From the NCBI RefSeq assembly GCF_014925385.1, contig NZ_JACSDK010000003.1:124001-188000 (forward strand): a stretch of DNA of 64,000 bases, written 5' to 3'. Under the pieces are notes generated by a model. That model searched no databases. It saw only the letters and a program-made list of their open reading frames with translations, and was not told the origin of the DNA. The translations under genes were made by a program, and so were the position numbers. Below, one piece after another: positions 9,393-21,052 of this stretch. Position 1 is the stretch's first letter; each line of letters opens with the position of its first letter. Source of the DNA: Pelagibius marinus (GTDB lineage Bacteria > Pseudomonadota > Alphaproteobacteria > Kiloniellales > Kiloniellaceae).

Positions 9393-9740
9393 ATGCAGGT
9401 CTTGTTTTTCGTTGCGCTGCTCCTTCCGCTCGGCCTCTGGCTGCTTTGGCGAGGCTGGTCGGAAGGCGTCTGGATCAACCTTGCAATCGGTGGAACCTTC
9501 CTTTTCGTGGCCGCGGTTGTCTTTGCGGCGCTCTACTACTCTTCCCGAACCAGCCGCCGCCGTCATCGGCGCAAGCTGGCGGAAGGCACGGCAGCGGAGG
9601 TGGACTTGCCGCTTGGCGTCGGCGCGAGGCGCCGCTTCGACCGGAAGGCGCAGCCTGGAGACGACAATGCTTCCTCCGTCGATCCCATTGACGCCGACGG
9701 GGGCGGCTTATCCGACATAGACGTCGGAGGCTTCGATTGA
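9393..9740 (+). CDS. small membrane protein of unknown function (first of three)
   Basis: A 115-residue protein preceded by TCTGGAGGGGGC, a strong ribosome site. It has two transmembrane segments (about 1-20 and 28-48), a very basic cytoplasmic stretch (SSRTSRRRHRRK) and a low-complexity acidic tail that ends DIDVGGFD. I do not recognise a family. The third gene of the group has the same plan (two helices, basic stretch, tail ending EIDIGDG), so the two are probably distant paralogues. The stop overlaps the next ATG (TGATG), which indicates translational coupling. Confidence 0.7.
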   Translation: MQVLFFVALLLPLGLWLLWRGWSEGVWINLAIGGTFLFVAAVVFAALYYSSRTSRRRHRRKLAEGTAAEVDLPLGVGARRRFDRKAQPGDDNASSVDPIDADGGGLSDIDVGGFD

Positions 9741-10051
9741 TGGAGGCTTTGCCGACCTGGCTCCTGGTGCTGCTCGGTATGGTCCCGGTGCTCTGGACGG
9801 CGTTCTGCGTTTTGAAGGCGCAGTTCGGGCTCGAATGCGGTTGGGCCTGCAGTGCCACCATTCTGTCGGCCGATGCTGTTGCGATTGCCTGGCTTCTTCT
9901 GGAGGGTCGGGAATTCGCGAACGGCGCGCAGCTCGCTTTTGCCTGGCTGTGCCTCTTTACCGTCAACGTCGGACTCGGCGTCGGCTGGCTCATCGGGCAC
10001 CTGAAGCGCAAGCGCCGCCGTGCCGCCGAAGGGCCGCAAGAGACGCGATGA
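9740..10051 (+). CDS. small membrane protein of unknown function (second of three)
   Basis: A 103-residue protein with three predicted transmembrane segments (about 5-25, 33-53 and 62-88) and a basic C-terminus (HLKRKRRRAAEG). The ATG at 9740 shares a base with the upstream stop codon. No known domain is seen. It lies between two proteins that resemble each other more than either resembles it. Together they look like a small envelope-associated operon following the Lrp gene, though a link to Lrp is not shown. Confidence 0.68.
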   Translation: MEALPTWLLVLLGMVPVLWTAFCVLKAQFGLECGWACSATILSADAVAIAWLLLEGREFANGAQLAFAWLCLFTVNVGLGVGWLIGHLKRKRRRAAEGPQETR

Positions 10052-10064
10052 AGGGAATGCTCAG

Positions 10065-10397
10065 ATGACGTCCTGGCTCGTCTTCCTCGTCCTCGAAGCC
10101 CTCGGCCTGCTGCTGCTGTGGTACGGCGCGCGCAGCGATGCGGAGGTGCAATTCGCCCTGGGCATCGTGCTGGTCTTTTCCGTCACGGCGCTGGTTCTGT
10201 TCCGGCTTCTGGTCAGGTTCCTGGCCCGCCGGCGCAGCGGCAAGACCGTGTCGAAGCGCAAGGGAGCCATGCTCGACGTTCCCGGAGCACTGGCGCTTTC
10301 GGCGGCCGATTCGGTCCGCGTCGGGGGAGCTGACAGAAAGGGCGAGGCCGCCTTCGACGGCACGAGCGGCGCGGAAATCGACATCGGCGACGGTTGA
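10065..10397 (+). CDS. small membrane protein of unknown function (third of three)
   Basis: A 110-residue protein with two membrane helices (about 3-18 and 26-48), a basic segment (RFLARRRSGKTVSKRK) and a polar tail ending AEIDIGDG. It shares this plan with the protein at 9393. I start it at the ATG at 10065, right before the first helix, rather than at an in-frame codon at 10020 that would overlap the previous gene. An AAGGGA stretch lies about 10 bases upstream. Confidence 0.65.
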   Translation: MTSWLVFLVLEALGLLLLWYGARSDAEVQFALGIVLVFSVTALVLFRLLVRFLARRRSGKTVSKRKGAMLDVPGALALSAADSVRVGGADRKGEAAFDGTSGAEIDIGDG

Positions 10398-10479
10398 GCG
10401 CCGGCAGGGCGGAAGGGGTTTGGAATAGGCCGCCCGGCGTCTACAATCGCCCGGCCGCCTCCTTGCCGGGACACGACCC

Positions 10480-11418
10480 ATGTATCAGGCCTTCATGGAG
10501 AACGCCGATTTCGTTCTCGGCCCGGGCTCGATGTACGAGCGCCTGCGCCGCGGCGGGGCGGCCGGGCTGGATCCCCACATCTTTCACGCCAGCCTGATCT
10601 ACGACGAGCGTTCCCGCGCGGTCCTGGAAGGCGTCTGCCGGGAGTACCTGGACATCGCCCAGCGCCATGGCCTGCCCATGGCCACGACCTCGCCGACCTG
10701 GCGGGCGAACGCTGAGCGCGTGGCGCGCTCCGGCTGCGCGGACCGGGCCGTCAACCGCGATAGCCTGCGTTTCATGCGGGAACTGCGCGACTCCTACGGC
10801 CCCGGTGCCGCGCCCATCGTGATCGGCGGGACGACCGGGCCCAAGGGGGATGCCTACCTGCCGGCGGCAGCGCCGGGGACCGGGGAAGCCGAAAGCTTCC
10901 ATCGCCCGCAGGTCGAGGAACTGGCCGACAGCGGCGCCGACTTCCTGGTGGCCAAGACGCTGCCCGCTTTTCCCGAGGCCCTCGGCATCGCGCGCTGCAT
11001 GGCCGCCACGGAGGTGCCCTACGTGTTGAGCTTCGTGGTGCGGCCTGAAGGCACGCTGCTGGACGGCACGCCTCTCGACGAAGCCATCGCGCGCATCGAC
11101 AACGAGACGCCCCGCGCGCCGGCCCACTACAACGTCAACTGCGTCCATGCCTCGGTCTTCGCCGCGGCCATTGCGGCGACCCGGGACCGCCGTCCGGAAG
11201 CCGCCGCGCGCATCCTGGGTCTCGACGCCAACACCTCGGCCAAGACGCCGGAGGAACTGGAAGGCCTGACGGAGCTGGACACGGAGGCCCCGGAGGATTT
11301 CGGCCGCAATGTCTGGGACCTGAGCAAAACCTGCGGAACGGTCTACCTAGGCGGCTGCTGCGGCTCCGGCACCGCGCACATCGAGGCCCTGGCCCTGCGG
11401 GGCAAGGCGGACGCCTGA
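10480..11418 (+). CDS. homocysteine S-methyltransferase family protein
   Basis: A 312-residue protein of the pfam02574 TIM-barrel family, which transfers methyl groups to thiols such as homocysteine using a zinc-bound thiolate. The zinc ligands are visible: Cys in YNVNCVHAS (about residue 223) and the CysCys pair in LGGCCGSG (about 298-299). ATTSPTWRAN and GTTGPKGDAY fit the barrel loops. The N-terminus is slightly short compared with the family, and an ATG five codons later is possible. It sits directly upstream of the 5-oxoprolinase promoter, so it could belong functionally to that amino-acid region, but no shared transcript is evident. Confidence 0.85.
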   Translation: MYQAFMENADFVLGPGSMYERLRRGGAAGLDPHIFHASLIYDERSRAVLEGVCREYLDIAQRHGLPMATTSPTWRANAERVARSGCADRAVNRDSLRFMRELRDSYGPGAAPIVIGGTTGPKGDAYLPAAAPGTGEAESFHRPQVEELADSGADFLVAKTLPAFPEALGIARCMAATEVPYVLSFVVRPEGTLLDGTPLDEAIARIDNETPRAPAHYNVNCVHASVFAAAIAATRDRRPEAAARILGLDANTSAKTPEELEGLTELDTEAPEDFGRNVWDLSKTCGTVYLGGCCGSGTAHIEALALRGKADA

Positions 11419-11459
11419 GCCCTTGGGGGCCGGCGGAGCGGTCATATTCTGAGATAACG

Positions 11460-11491
11460 TTGACAATTTATCGATAAAGTGTCTTTGTAAT
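11460..11491 (+). promoter_or_regulatory. promoter with embedded palindromic operator (site 1)
   Basis: A consensus -35 hexamer TTGACA at 11460-11465 is followed by the perfect palindrome TTTATCGATAAA (centre 11472/11473), which fills the 17-base spacer. The palindrome is flanked by matching GACA and TGTC half-sites, so the dyad spans 11462-11483. The -10 is poor (near 11483-11491), which suggests regulated expression. Nearly the same sequence occurs at 22573-22601 before the TRAP transporter genes. A regulator bound here would block polymerase. The MarR-like protein encoded in the same operon is the obvious candidate. Confidence 0.7.
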
Positions 11492-11532
11492 GGGGCGCGG
11501 AAACGTGCTCTTTGGAACAAAGGCGTGGAAAA

Positions 11533-15185
<3,653 letters not shown>

Positions 15186-15189
<4 letters not shown>

Positions 15190-15755
15190 GCGACGTGAAG
15201 GACACTGCCCAGAAGGAGGCAGGCCGCAAGGAAGGCGGCAAGCGCTCCATCGTCTCCTCGGCGCATCTGGTCTCCGAGCGCGCGGCGGAGACCAGCGCCT
15301 TCGAGTACGGCCTCTACATCGCCTCCAACGCCTTCAACCGCTGGATCCAGCGCTGCATGTCGGCGGCCGGCTACCCGGACTTGAGCGCTCTGGACGTCAT
15401 GGTGCTGCACACGGTGAACCACCGCGCCAAGGACAAGAAGCTGGCCGACATCTGCTTCGTCCTCAACATCGAGGACAGCCACACGGTGAACTACGCCCTG
15501 AAGAAGCTGACGCGCCTGGGCCTCGTCGCCGGCGACAAGCGCGGCAAGGAGATCTTCTACGCCACGACCAAGGACGGGCAGGCGGCCTGCGCGACCTACC
15601 GCGAAGTTCGTGAAGATTGTCTGGTCAGCGCCTTTTCCGCCTTCGGCGGCGATAAGGCGGGGGAGCTCAACGAGCAGATCGGCGAGGCCGCCGACCTGCT
15701 GCGCGCCCTCTCCGGCCTCTACGACCAGGCGGCCAGGTCGGCGTCGAGTCTCTAG
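15186..15755 (+). CDS. MarR-like winged-helix regulator
   Basis: A 189-residue protein whose middle (about residues 50-150) reads as a MarR-type winged helix: LSALDVMVLHTVNHRAKDKKLADIC, a recognition helix near DSHTVNYALKKLTRLGLV, and a wing KRGKEIFYATTKDG. The N-terminus is polar and lysine-rich. Its ATG overlaps the oxoprolinase stop codon, so it is made from the same mRNA. I infer that it controls this operon, and possibly the TRAP operon, through the shared TTTATCGATAAA palindrome; this is unproven. The ligand is unknown. Confidence 0.82.
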
Positions 15756-15768
15756 AGCGTTGCAGCAA

Positions 15769-16332
15769 CTAAGGCTTGTTTTCCAGGCGGCGAAGGTGCT
15801 CGGCGGCGGCACGATTTCCTTGCTCCGCCGCGAGCCGAAACCACCGTGCCGCCTCCTGTTTGTCGGCGGGTGCGCCCAAACCGGCCGCGCACATGACGCC
15901 AAGTATGTTCTGTGCGGACGAATCTCCAAGATTCGCCGCATGGCGCGCCACCTGCCGGGCCTTCCGGTAGTCTGTCGGAACACCTGTGCCGGTCATGTAC
16001 AGGAATGCCAGGGCCGCATAAGCATTGAGATACTCGAGATCCACGGCGGCCTGGATCAGCTCCGCGGCGCGGTCGTCCCGGCCGGTCCTCAAGTAGGCCG
16101 TCCCCAGTGAGAGCATGAGTTCCTTTTCCCCGGGACTTGCGGCCAAGGCCTTTTCGCAGAGTTCCAGTGTCGCCTCGGAGAATGCCGCCCCGGGCGCGGC
16201 GCCGCCCTCCTGGAAGAGTTGATCATTGCACTCGGCCAGCAGTTTTTCCGCATCCTGCACCGTGGCCGAGCAGCCGACCATCGCAACCAGCAGGCCGCCA
16301 GCCAGAATGACGGTTGTTTGAATACCTTTCAT
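15769..16332 (-). CDS. Sel1/TPR-repeat lipoprotein
   Basis: A 187-residue putative lipoprotein. The signal peptide ends in the lipobox VAMVGC (Cys about residue 21). The rest is helical repeats: TPR-like units from about residue 55 (ELMLSLGTAYLRTGRDDRAAEL) and Sel1-like units from about 90 (AYAALAFLYMTGTGVPTDYRKA and SAQNILGVMCAAGLGAPADKQEAARWF). Such proteins act as protein-binding scaffolds in the envelope. I chose the ATG at 16332, which follows CAGGACAGA; an open frame extends upstream without a signal peptide. It is convergent with the MarR gene and divergent from another lipoprotein. Confidence 0.82.
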   Translation of the reverse strand: MKGIQTTVILAGGLLVAMVGCSATVQDAEKLLAECNDQLFQEGGAAPGAAFSEATLELCEKALAASPGEKELMLSLGTAYLRTGRDDRAAELIQAAVDLEYLNAYAALAFLYMTGTGVPTDYRKARQVARHAANLGDSSAQNILGVMCAAGLGAPADKQEAARWFRLAAEQGNRAAAEHLRRLENKP

Positions 16333-16425
16333 TCTGTCCTGATCCCCCGCGAAGTCCTGTTGCGCCTCTGCGGTGGGCAATCTACCTTTAATTGTGGTGT
16401 GACACCAAGTGGGAGAGCGCTGGCG

Positions 16426-16926
16426 ATGAAGTCTGCGGGAGTGGGATGCCTGGCCTTGGCCCTGGCCGGCCTGGCCGCGGGCTGCAGCGGCACCACGGAT
16501 CAGGCCGCCGAGACCCGCCTGGAGTGCGAGGTCAATGGCCGCGTCTACTTCGTCTCCCATCCCTGGTCCTGCCTGCGCCAGGGCGGCCGCGTCGCCGAGG
16601 TGCCGGCCGAGCCTTCCCCCTGGATCAGCGAGGCCGTCAGGGTCGGCTGGCAGGGGCGCGGCGACATCAAGAGCGGGCGGGCCTACTACAACCGCGCCGG
16701 CGCCGAAGGCGGCCTGCGCCTCACCCTGCCCGAGGTGAACGACGAGTGCCAGGGCAGCTACGTCCTGCAGACGCCGACCGACGCCGACTGGACCGCCACC
16801 TGCGACAGCGGCCTGCGGATCGAGGCGCGGCTCTTTCTCAATGAAGGCGGCATCGCCATCAGCGCCTTTGGCAAGGACGGCGAAGGCCGCACCTTCGGCT
16901 TCTATCCGAAAGCCGCCGAGGGCTGA
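16426..16926 (+). CDS. hypothetical lipoprotein
   Basis: A 166-residue protein with a clear lipoprotein signal: ALALAGLAAGC, Cys about residue 20. The mature part has conserved-looking cysteines (RLECEVNGRVYF, PWSCLRQGG, NDECQGSY, TATCDSGL) that could form disulphides in the periplasm. No family is recognised. A GGGAGAG ribosome site precedes the ATG. It is divergent from the Sel1 lipoprotein, about 93 bases apart, so the two may share a regulatory gap. Confidence 0.7.
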   Translation: MKSAGVGCLALALAGLAAGCSGTTDQAAETRLECEVNGRVYFVSHPWSCLRQGGRVAEVPAEPSPWISEAVRVGWQGRGDIKSGRAYYNRAGAEGGLRLTLPEVNDECQGSYVLQTPTDADWTATCDSGLRIEARLFLNEGGIAISAFGKDGEGRTFGFYPKAAEG

Positions 16927-16936
16927 GGCCGGCGCG

Positions 16937-17659
16937 CTAGACCGGCTCCAGGTCTTCCGCCCTGGGGCCGCGGCCCTGCTGGCGGCGGAAAGACCAGTAG
17001 ACCGCCAGCAGGACCCCCTGGAAGAGCCCGATCAGCAGCAGCATGAACCCGAGAAGCGCATAGAAGACGACGGGCACCCAGAGGCCGGCGGCCAGCAGCA
17101 GCGCGCCCAGGGGGACGGCAAAGACCGCGATTGCCAGGGCGCGCAGCGGCTTGAAGGACTTCGCGACCATGTAGCCCAGCAGCCGCCGCCGCAGGTAGGC
17201 GCCGCGCGCGGTCCGGCGGGCGCCGGGGAAGCGTTCCTGCACGGCCTGCGCATAGCGCCGCGCGAGGACGTAGCTGTAGGTCACGATGAAGACGAAGGGG
17301 ACGAACCATGCGACCGGGAGCCACTGGCGGACGGTCTGCCCATAGGCGCTGTCTTCGAAAAAGGAAAAGGTGAAGGAAACGACGTTACCGCCGACGATCA
17401 CGCAGACGAGCGTCGTGAAGACCGCGAGCACCAGGCGCCCTTCGCGCTTCATCTCCGGGCTGAGCAGGCTGCGGTCCAGCAGCGAGCGGTACCGTTCGAA
17501 CTGCCACTCGTCGAGCCGGTAGCCGGCGAAGGGAAAGCCCAGGGGGAAGACCAGCCCGCCGCCCTCGCGGAAGGGCACCGTCATGCTGAGCAGCATGAGC
17601 TGAAGGCTCTTCTCCTCGCGCGACAGCCGGGTCGGGGGCTTGTTGGTCTCTTCGCTCAT
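16937..17659 (-). CDS. hypothetical membrane protein, paralogue A
   Basis: A 240-residue protein with about four membrane helices (near residues 65-85, 100-125, 160-180 and 185-215). It begins with a hydrophilic domain containing TVPFREGGGLVFPLGFPFAGYRLD and ends with YWSFRRQQGRGPRAEDLEPV. The protein at 21053-21772 has the same opening (TVPLREGGAVVFPGGFPGRGYRLD) and ending (YWSFRRKHGRGPTEEDLTPI), so they are clear paralogues with diverged middles. An open frame continues 17 codons upstream into the 120-bp repeat, but both paralogues have an ATG at the same alignment point, which I take as the start. Function unknown. Confidence 0.68.
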   Translation of the reverse strand: MSEETNKPPTRLSREEKSLQLMLLSMTVPFREGGGLVFPLGFPFAGYRLDEWQFERYRSLLDRSLLSPEMKREGRLVLAVFTTLVCVIVGGNVVSFTFSFFEDSAYGQTVRQWLPVAWFVPFVFIVTYSYVLARRYAQAVQERFPGARRTARGAYLRRRLLGYMVAKSFKPLRALAIAVFAVPLGALLLAAGLWVPVVFYALLGFMLLLIGLFQGVLLAVYWSFRRQQGRGPRAEDLEPV

Positions 17660-17691
17660 ACCTGGAGTCGTTTGCTTCCCTGTCGTTTGTG

Positions 17692-17811
17692 CGCAGGAGT
17701 TTAGCGGCATTCCGGTCCGCGGGGGAAGGCGTTAGGATGACGCATGCGCGCAGACGGCAAGCCCACCCTGGGCGTCCTCATGCTGAAGACGGGCTTTCCG
17801 CGTCCGCCGGG
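17692..17811. repeat. 120-bp direct repeat, copy 1
   Basis: This block, from the bases upstream of membrane paralogue A through the first 68 bases of a racemase reading frame, is repeated without a visible mismatch at 21805-21924, an offset of 4113 bases. Similarity stops abruptly at both ends. Confidence 0.9.
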
Positions 17812-17890
17812 ACCGTGTATCTCGCCTTCGCCCCTGGCCCTTGCCCGCGCCAGGTTGACCGCGTCGCCGGCCGACGCCGGTGGAGGATGA
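17744..17890 (+). pseudogene. truncated 5' end of Asp/Glu racemase-family gene
   Basis: The first 22-23 codons (MRADGKPTLGVLMLKTGF...) are identical to the start of the intact gene at 21857. After base 17811 the sequence is unrelated, and the frame closes at a TGA at 17888-17890, giving a 48-residue relic. The start and ribosome site (AGGATGACGC) are intact, so a short peptide could still be translated. It is best explained as the leftover of a recombination at the 120-bp repeat. Confidence 0.82.
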
Positions 17891-18126
17891 GGGAGGCCGC
17901 CTAAATCGTAACCATCCGGCGAGCGCCGCGGTTCAAGCAATCGCCGTCGCTAAGCAATAGATCCCCTTCATCAAATGGGCGCAACCGGGGCCATAGAGAC
18001 TTCCGATGAGGCCCAGGCGAATACGGCACAGTGTGCTTGGCAAGTGTAGCGGCCTAATGAGCTGCCCACCCAGCGGAGATCACCACAGCACGGGCAGCGG
18101 CGCGCCAAATGTGGTCTTAGAGGCCG
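17891..18126. other. non-coding stretch in the accessory patch
   Basis: No convincing gene is seen on either strand. Composition is less GC-rich than the flanks and codon structure is lost. It lies between the racemase relic and the small DUF7668-like gene, and probably came in with the 4.1-kb insert. Confidence 0.5.
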
Positions 18127-18468
18127 TTAGAGAACGTGCAGATCATCAATCTCCACAAGCACTTTCCCATTATCCTCCTTGATCGACAGCGCCAGCGTGA
18201 GATCGCTCCGCCCTTCCTCTCGTGTCCATAAGGGCAGATCCACTGCCCACTTGCTCGCCTCACCTTCAATTGGATAGCAGTCGGCGCTATCAAACGCATC
18301 ATCAGGCAAGGGTACCAACTTGCCACCATACTCGCTAAGCGCTCTACTTAGCTCGGCAGCCGTCAACCGCCCGATGCGGCCATCGAGTTCTAGACGCTCA
18401 AACTCACCGCGCATTAAGACGTCAACCAGCTCTAATATTGCAGGCTGCAATTTTACGTCTACAGGCAT
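18127..18468 (-). CDS. small protein resembling DUF7668
   Basis: A 113-residue soluble protein. The C-terminal half, WAVDLPLWTREEGRSDLTLALS followed by VEIDDLHVL, is the signature I recall for DUF7668 proteins; I have not been able to search it. The start is supported by an excellent AAAGAGGTAAC site. Base composition is visibly less GC-rich than the core genes, consistent with transfer. Small proteins of this kind are often found alone in variable regions, and an immunity role has been suggested for similar ones, but nothing here proves it: no toxin gene is adjacent. The left end of the IS66 element lies about 40 bases upstream. Confidence 0.65.
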   Translation of the reverse strand: MPVDVKLQPAILELVDVLMRGEFERLELDGRIGRLTAAELSRALSEYGGKLVPLPDDAFDSADCYPIEGEASKWAVDLPLWTREEGRSDLTLALSIKEDNGKVLVEIDDLHVL

Positions 18469-18503
18469 CGTTACCTCTTTCGGTTCGTATCACTCCGGTG
18501 AGC

Positions 18504-18521
18504 CCGGTGAGCGCCGCGGCT
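18504..18521. repeat. IS66 left terminal inverted repeat
   Basis: CCGGTGAGCGCCGCGGCT here is the exact reverse complement of 21026-21043. Just outside, CCGGTGAGC occurs again immediately to the left (18495-18503), giving a 9-bp tandem duplication found only at this end. Confidence 0.8.
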
Positions 18522-20161
18522 CAGGCTGCCTGAACGGACTCCCGGGCGGCCTTCCAGTTCCATGGCAGGAGTTCATGGAGGCGGGCCTGGGGCATCTCGG
18601 CGATGCGGGCCAGCACATCGGCGAGCCAGGCTTGCGGATCGACATCGTTCATCTTGGCGGTGACAATCAGGGTGTACATCACCGCCGCGCGCTGGCCGCC
18701 GCGATCCGAGCCCGCGAACAGCCACGAGCGTCTGCCGAGAGCCAGACCGCGCAATGCGCGTTCGGCCGCATTGTTGGTCAGGCAGATGCGCCCGTCCTCG
18801 AGGAACCGGGCAAAGCCGTCCCAGCGCTTGAGCATGTAGTCCATGGCCTTGGCAACATCGGCATGGCGCGACAGGGCGGCGCGATGCTCGCGCATCCAGC
18901 TCTCCAGATCCTCGACCAGGGGCCGCACCTGCGCCTGACGGACGGCCAGGCGTTCCTCCGGGCTCAGCCCGTTGATGGCACGCTCGACATCGAATACCTC
19001 GTCGATCCGCGTCACCGCCTCCAGGGCAAGCGGCGAGATCGGCGGCGCGCGCTTGCCCCGGCGTCCCTTCTTGGCGATGTCGGCCAGCTCGTAGAACTTG
19101 CGCCGCCCGTGGCTCCAGCAGAACGCCGGCGTAACGGCGCCGGAGGGACGTCCCGCCTCGTAGAGCCGGTTGTAGCCGCTGTAGGCATCGGCCTGGAGGA
19201 TGCCGGAGAAGATTGCGAGGTGCGCGACGGGGTGGTCGCCCGACCTGTCCCTGGAGTAGTGGAACAGTGCCGCCGGCCGGTCGCCGCCGAACGGCGCATC
19301 GTCGCGGACGTAGACCCAGATCCGACCGGTGTCGGTCTTACCCTTAGCCAGCACCGGCACCGGGGTGTCGTCGCCGTGCAGGCGCGCGCCCGTCAGGGCG
19401 TGCCCGGCGATGAGATCGTGCAGCGGCTTAAGAGCGTGGGCGCAGGCGCCGACCTGGTCGGCCAGGGTCGACAGGCTGAGCTCGACGCCCTCGCGGGCGT
19501 AGCGCTCGCTCTGGCGATTGAGCGGCTGGTGCTGGCCGAACTTCTCGAACAGGATCATCGCCAGCAGGCTGGGGCCGGCCCAGGCGCGCGGCACGACGTG
19601 GAACGGCGCCGGTGGCTGGCTGATGTGCGTGCAGCAGCGGCAGGCGAGCTTCTCGCGCACCGTCTGGATCACTTTCCACTGCCGCGGAATCACCTCCAGC
19701 GTCTCGGTGACCGTCTCTCCCAGCTTGGACAGGCGGTCCGAGCCGCAGGCCTCGCAGGTCTGCGGCGCCGGAATGACCACGCGCTCGCGCGGCAGGTGCT
19801 CGGGAAAGGGCTTGCGCGCCGGCCTCTTGCGCTCGAACGCCGCGACCCGCGTGGTCCTGGCGGCGGCCCGCTCGGCGGCGAGTTCGTCCTCGCTGGCCGT
19901 TGCCTCCAGCTCCTCGAGCTCCAGCTCCAGCTGGTCCAGCAGCCGCGCCTTGCGCTCGGAGCGCTGGCCATAGAGCTCGCGGCGCAGTTTCTCGATCTGC
20001 AGCTTCAAGCCGGCGATCAGCGCCTCGGTGCCGGAGGCCTGCGCCGTGAGGCGGGCGACCTGCGCCTCCGCCGCCGCGGCCCGTGCCTCGGCCTCCGCCA
20101 GGGCGGCGCGCAGTGCGGCGATGTCCTCCGGGGCAGCTGTCATGGCCACGATTCTAGCCAA
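18521..20161 (-). CDS. tnpC: IS66 family transposase TnpC
   Basis: A 546-residue transposase. It has an N-terminal coiled coil (about 10-65), an IS66 zinc-binding and helix-turn-helix segment with CEAC and CRCC cysteine pairs (about 150-210), and the DDE catalytic core. Probable acidic residues are in LHGDDTPVPV and ADAYSGYNRLYE, and the C-terminus has NNAAERALRGLALGRRSWLFAGSD, typical of the family. Full length and undisturbed, so probably active. The stop codon overlaps the left inverted repeat. Confidence 0.95.
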   Translation of the reverse strand: MARIVAMTAAPEDIAALRAALAEAEARAAAAEAQVARLTAQASGTEALIAGLKLQIEKLRRELYGQRSERKARLLDQLELELEELEATASEDELAAERAAARTTRVAAFERKRPARKPFPEHLPRERVVIPAPQTCEACGSDRLSKLGETVTETLEVIPRQWKVIQTVREKLACRCCTHISQPPAPFHVVPRAWAGPSLLAMILFEKFGQHQPLNRQSERYAREGVELSLSTLADQVGACAHALKPLHDLIAGHALTGARLHGDDTPVPVLAKGKTDTGRIWVYVRDDAPFGGDRPAALFHYSRDRSGDHPVAHLAIFSGILQADAYSGYNRLYEAGRPSGAVTPAFCWSHGRRKFYELADIAKKGRRGKRAPPISPLALEAVTRIDEVFDVERAINGLSPEERLAVRQAQVRPLVEDLESWMREHRAALSRHADVAKAMDYMLKRWDGFARFLEDGRICLTNNAAERALRGLALGRRSWLFAGSDRGGQRAAVMYTLIVTAKMNDVDPQAWLADVLARIAEMPQARLHELLPWNWKAARESVQAA

Positions 20162-20240
20162 AACCGCAAGGCTGTGGCGGATTTCCGCCTGTCAATCGAC
20201 CGATTGAGTCAATTGGTCGCAGATGGCCGACCGGCTTGCC

Positions 20241-20591
20241 TTAGCCCGCCGAGGCCGGCCGCCAGGTACGGCGCGGGTTGCGCCAGTCGATGCCGTCGAG
20301 CAGATAGCCGAGCTGTGCCGCCGAGATCGCGACGGCCCCGCTGGCCGGTGAGGGCCAGATGAAACGGCCATGCTCCAGCCGCTTGGCGTAGAGCGACAGG
20401 CCGATGCCATCATGCCAGAGGACCTTGATCAGATTGCCGCGCCGGCCGCGAAAGACGAAAAGATCACCCGCGTGTGGGTCACGTCCCAGGCCCTCCTGGA
20501 TTTGCAGCGTCAGCCCGTTCATGCCCCGGCGCATGTCGGTCACCCCGCCGGCCAGCCAGACCCGCACGCCAGCGGGGACCGCGATCGTCAT
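20241..20591 (-). CDS. tnpB: IS66 family accessory protein TnpB
   Basis: A 116-residue protein of the IS66 Orf2 family, recognised by VWLAGGVTDMRRGMNGL, DLFVFRGRRGNLIKVLWHD and LYAKRLEHGRFIWP. It is required for transposition in studied IS66 elements, though its biochemical role is unclear. It overlaps tnpA by 4 bases. Confidence 0.95.
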   Translation of the reverse strand: MTIAVPAGVRVWLAGGVTDMRRGMNGLTLQIQEGLGRDPHAGDLFVFRGRRGNLIKVLWHDGIGLSLYAKRLEHGRFIWPSPASGAVAISAAQLGYLLDGIDWRNPRRTWRPASAG

Positions 20592-20983
20592 CGCCCCTCC
20601 AGCACTGCGAGCACCCGCGCCAGTGCGCCAGGATCGACGTCCGGGCCGACAATCACAGACCGGCCGTCGCCCACGACAATCTCCATGCGGCCGCTTGATG
20701 CAGCCTCCCGGGCCGGCGGGTCCGGTTCCTCCGGCACGACCATAGCCGGCACGAACACCGAGGCCTGGCCGCCATCAAGCCGCCCCTCGCGATAGGCCTT
20801 GCGCCAGCGGAACAGCAGCGTCCTCGAAATCCCGTGGCGCCGCGCCGTCGCCGACGCCAGGCGGCGCCCGCTCAGGCTCTCCTCGACAATCCGCACCTTC
20901 TCGGCATCGCTCCATCGCCGACGCCGACCGGTGTTCACCACTTCCAGCCGGCCAATCAAGCCACCGTCGCTATCCATATCCAT
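20588..20983 (-). CDS. tnpA: IS66 family accessory protein TnpA
   Basis: A 131-residue protein with a helix-turn-helix near residues 20-65 (RRRWSDAEKVRIVEESL, then ATARRHGISRTLLFRWRKAYREG), as in IS66 and IS3-type OrfA proteins. It is the first gene of the element and is translationally coupled to tnpB. Confidence 0.92.
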   Translation of the reverse strand: MDMDSDGGLIGRLEVVNTGRRRRWSDAEKVRIVEESLSGRRLASATARRHGISRTLLFRWRKAYREGRLDGGQASVFVPAMVVPEEPDPPAREAASSGRMEIVVGDGRSVIVGPDVDPGALARVLAVLEGR

Positions 20984-21025
20984 AGCGACAGTGCACTACG
21001 AAAACGACGTCCCGTCACCGTCCCA

Positions 21026-21043
21026 AGCCGCGGCGCTCACCGG
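21026..21043. repeat. IS66 right terminal inverted repeat
   Basis: AGCCGCGGCGCTCACCGG is the exact reverse complement of the left end at 18504-18521. It lies 10 bases from the stop codon of membrane paralogue B. Confidence 0.8.
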
Positions 21044-21052
21044 AGGGATACC

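Larger units (their letters stand above)
18507..21040 (-). mobile_element. IS66-family insertion sequence, apparently intact
   Basis: The element is about 2.5 kb, normal for IS66, and carries tnpA, tnpB and tnpC in the usual order on the minus strand. Inverted ends begin GTGAGCGCC, close to the GTAAGCG start of classical IS66 ends. The 8-bp target duplications expected for the family were not found at the flanks, so the insertion may be old or the flanks were rearranged. No gene is visibly interrupted: the left flank is the upstream region of the DUF7668-like gene and the right flank is the 3' end of membrane paralogue B. Confidence 0.85.

Noticed and set aside
17659-17710. Start MPLNSC shared by both membrane paralogues
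   Set aside because: These codons lie partly in the 120-bp repeat and the following residues differ; both proteins have an ATG 17 codons later that aligns.
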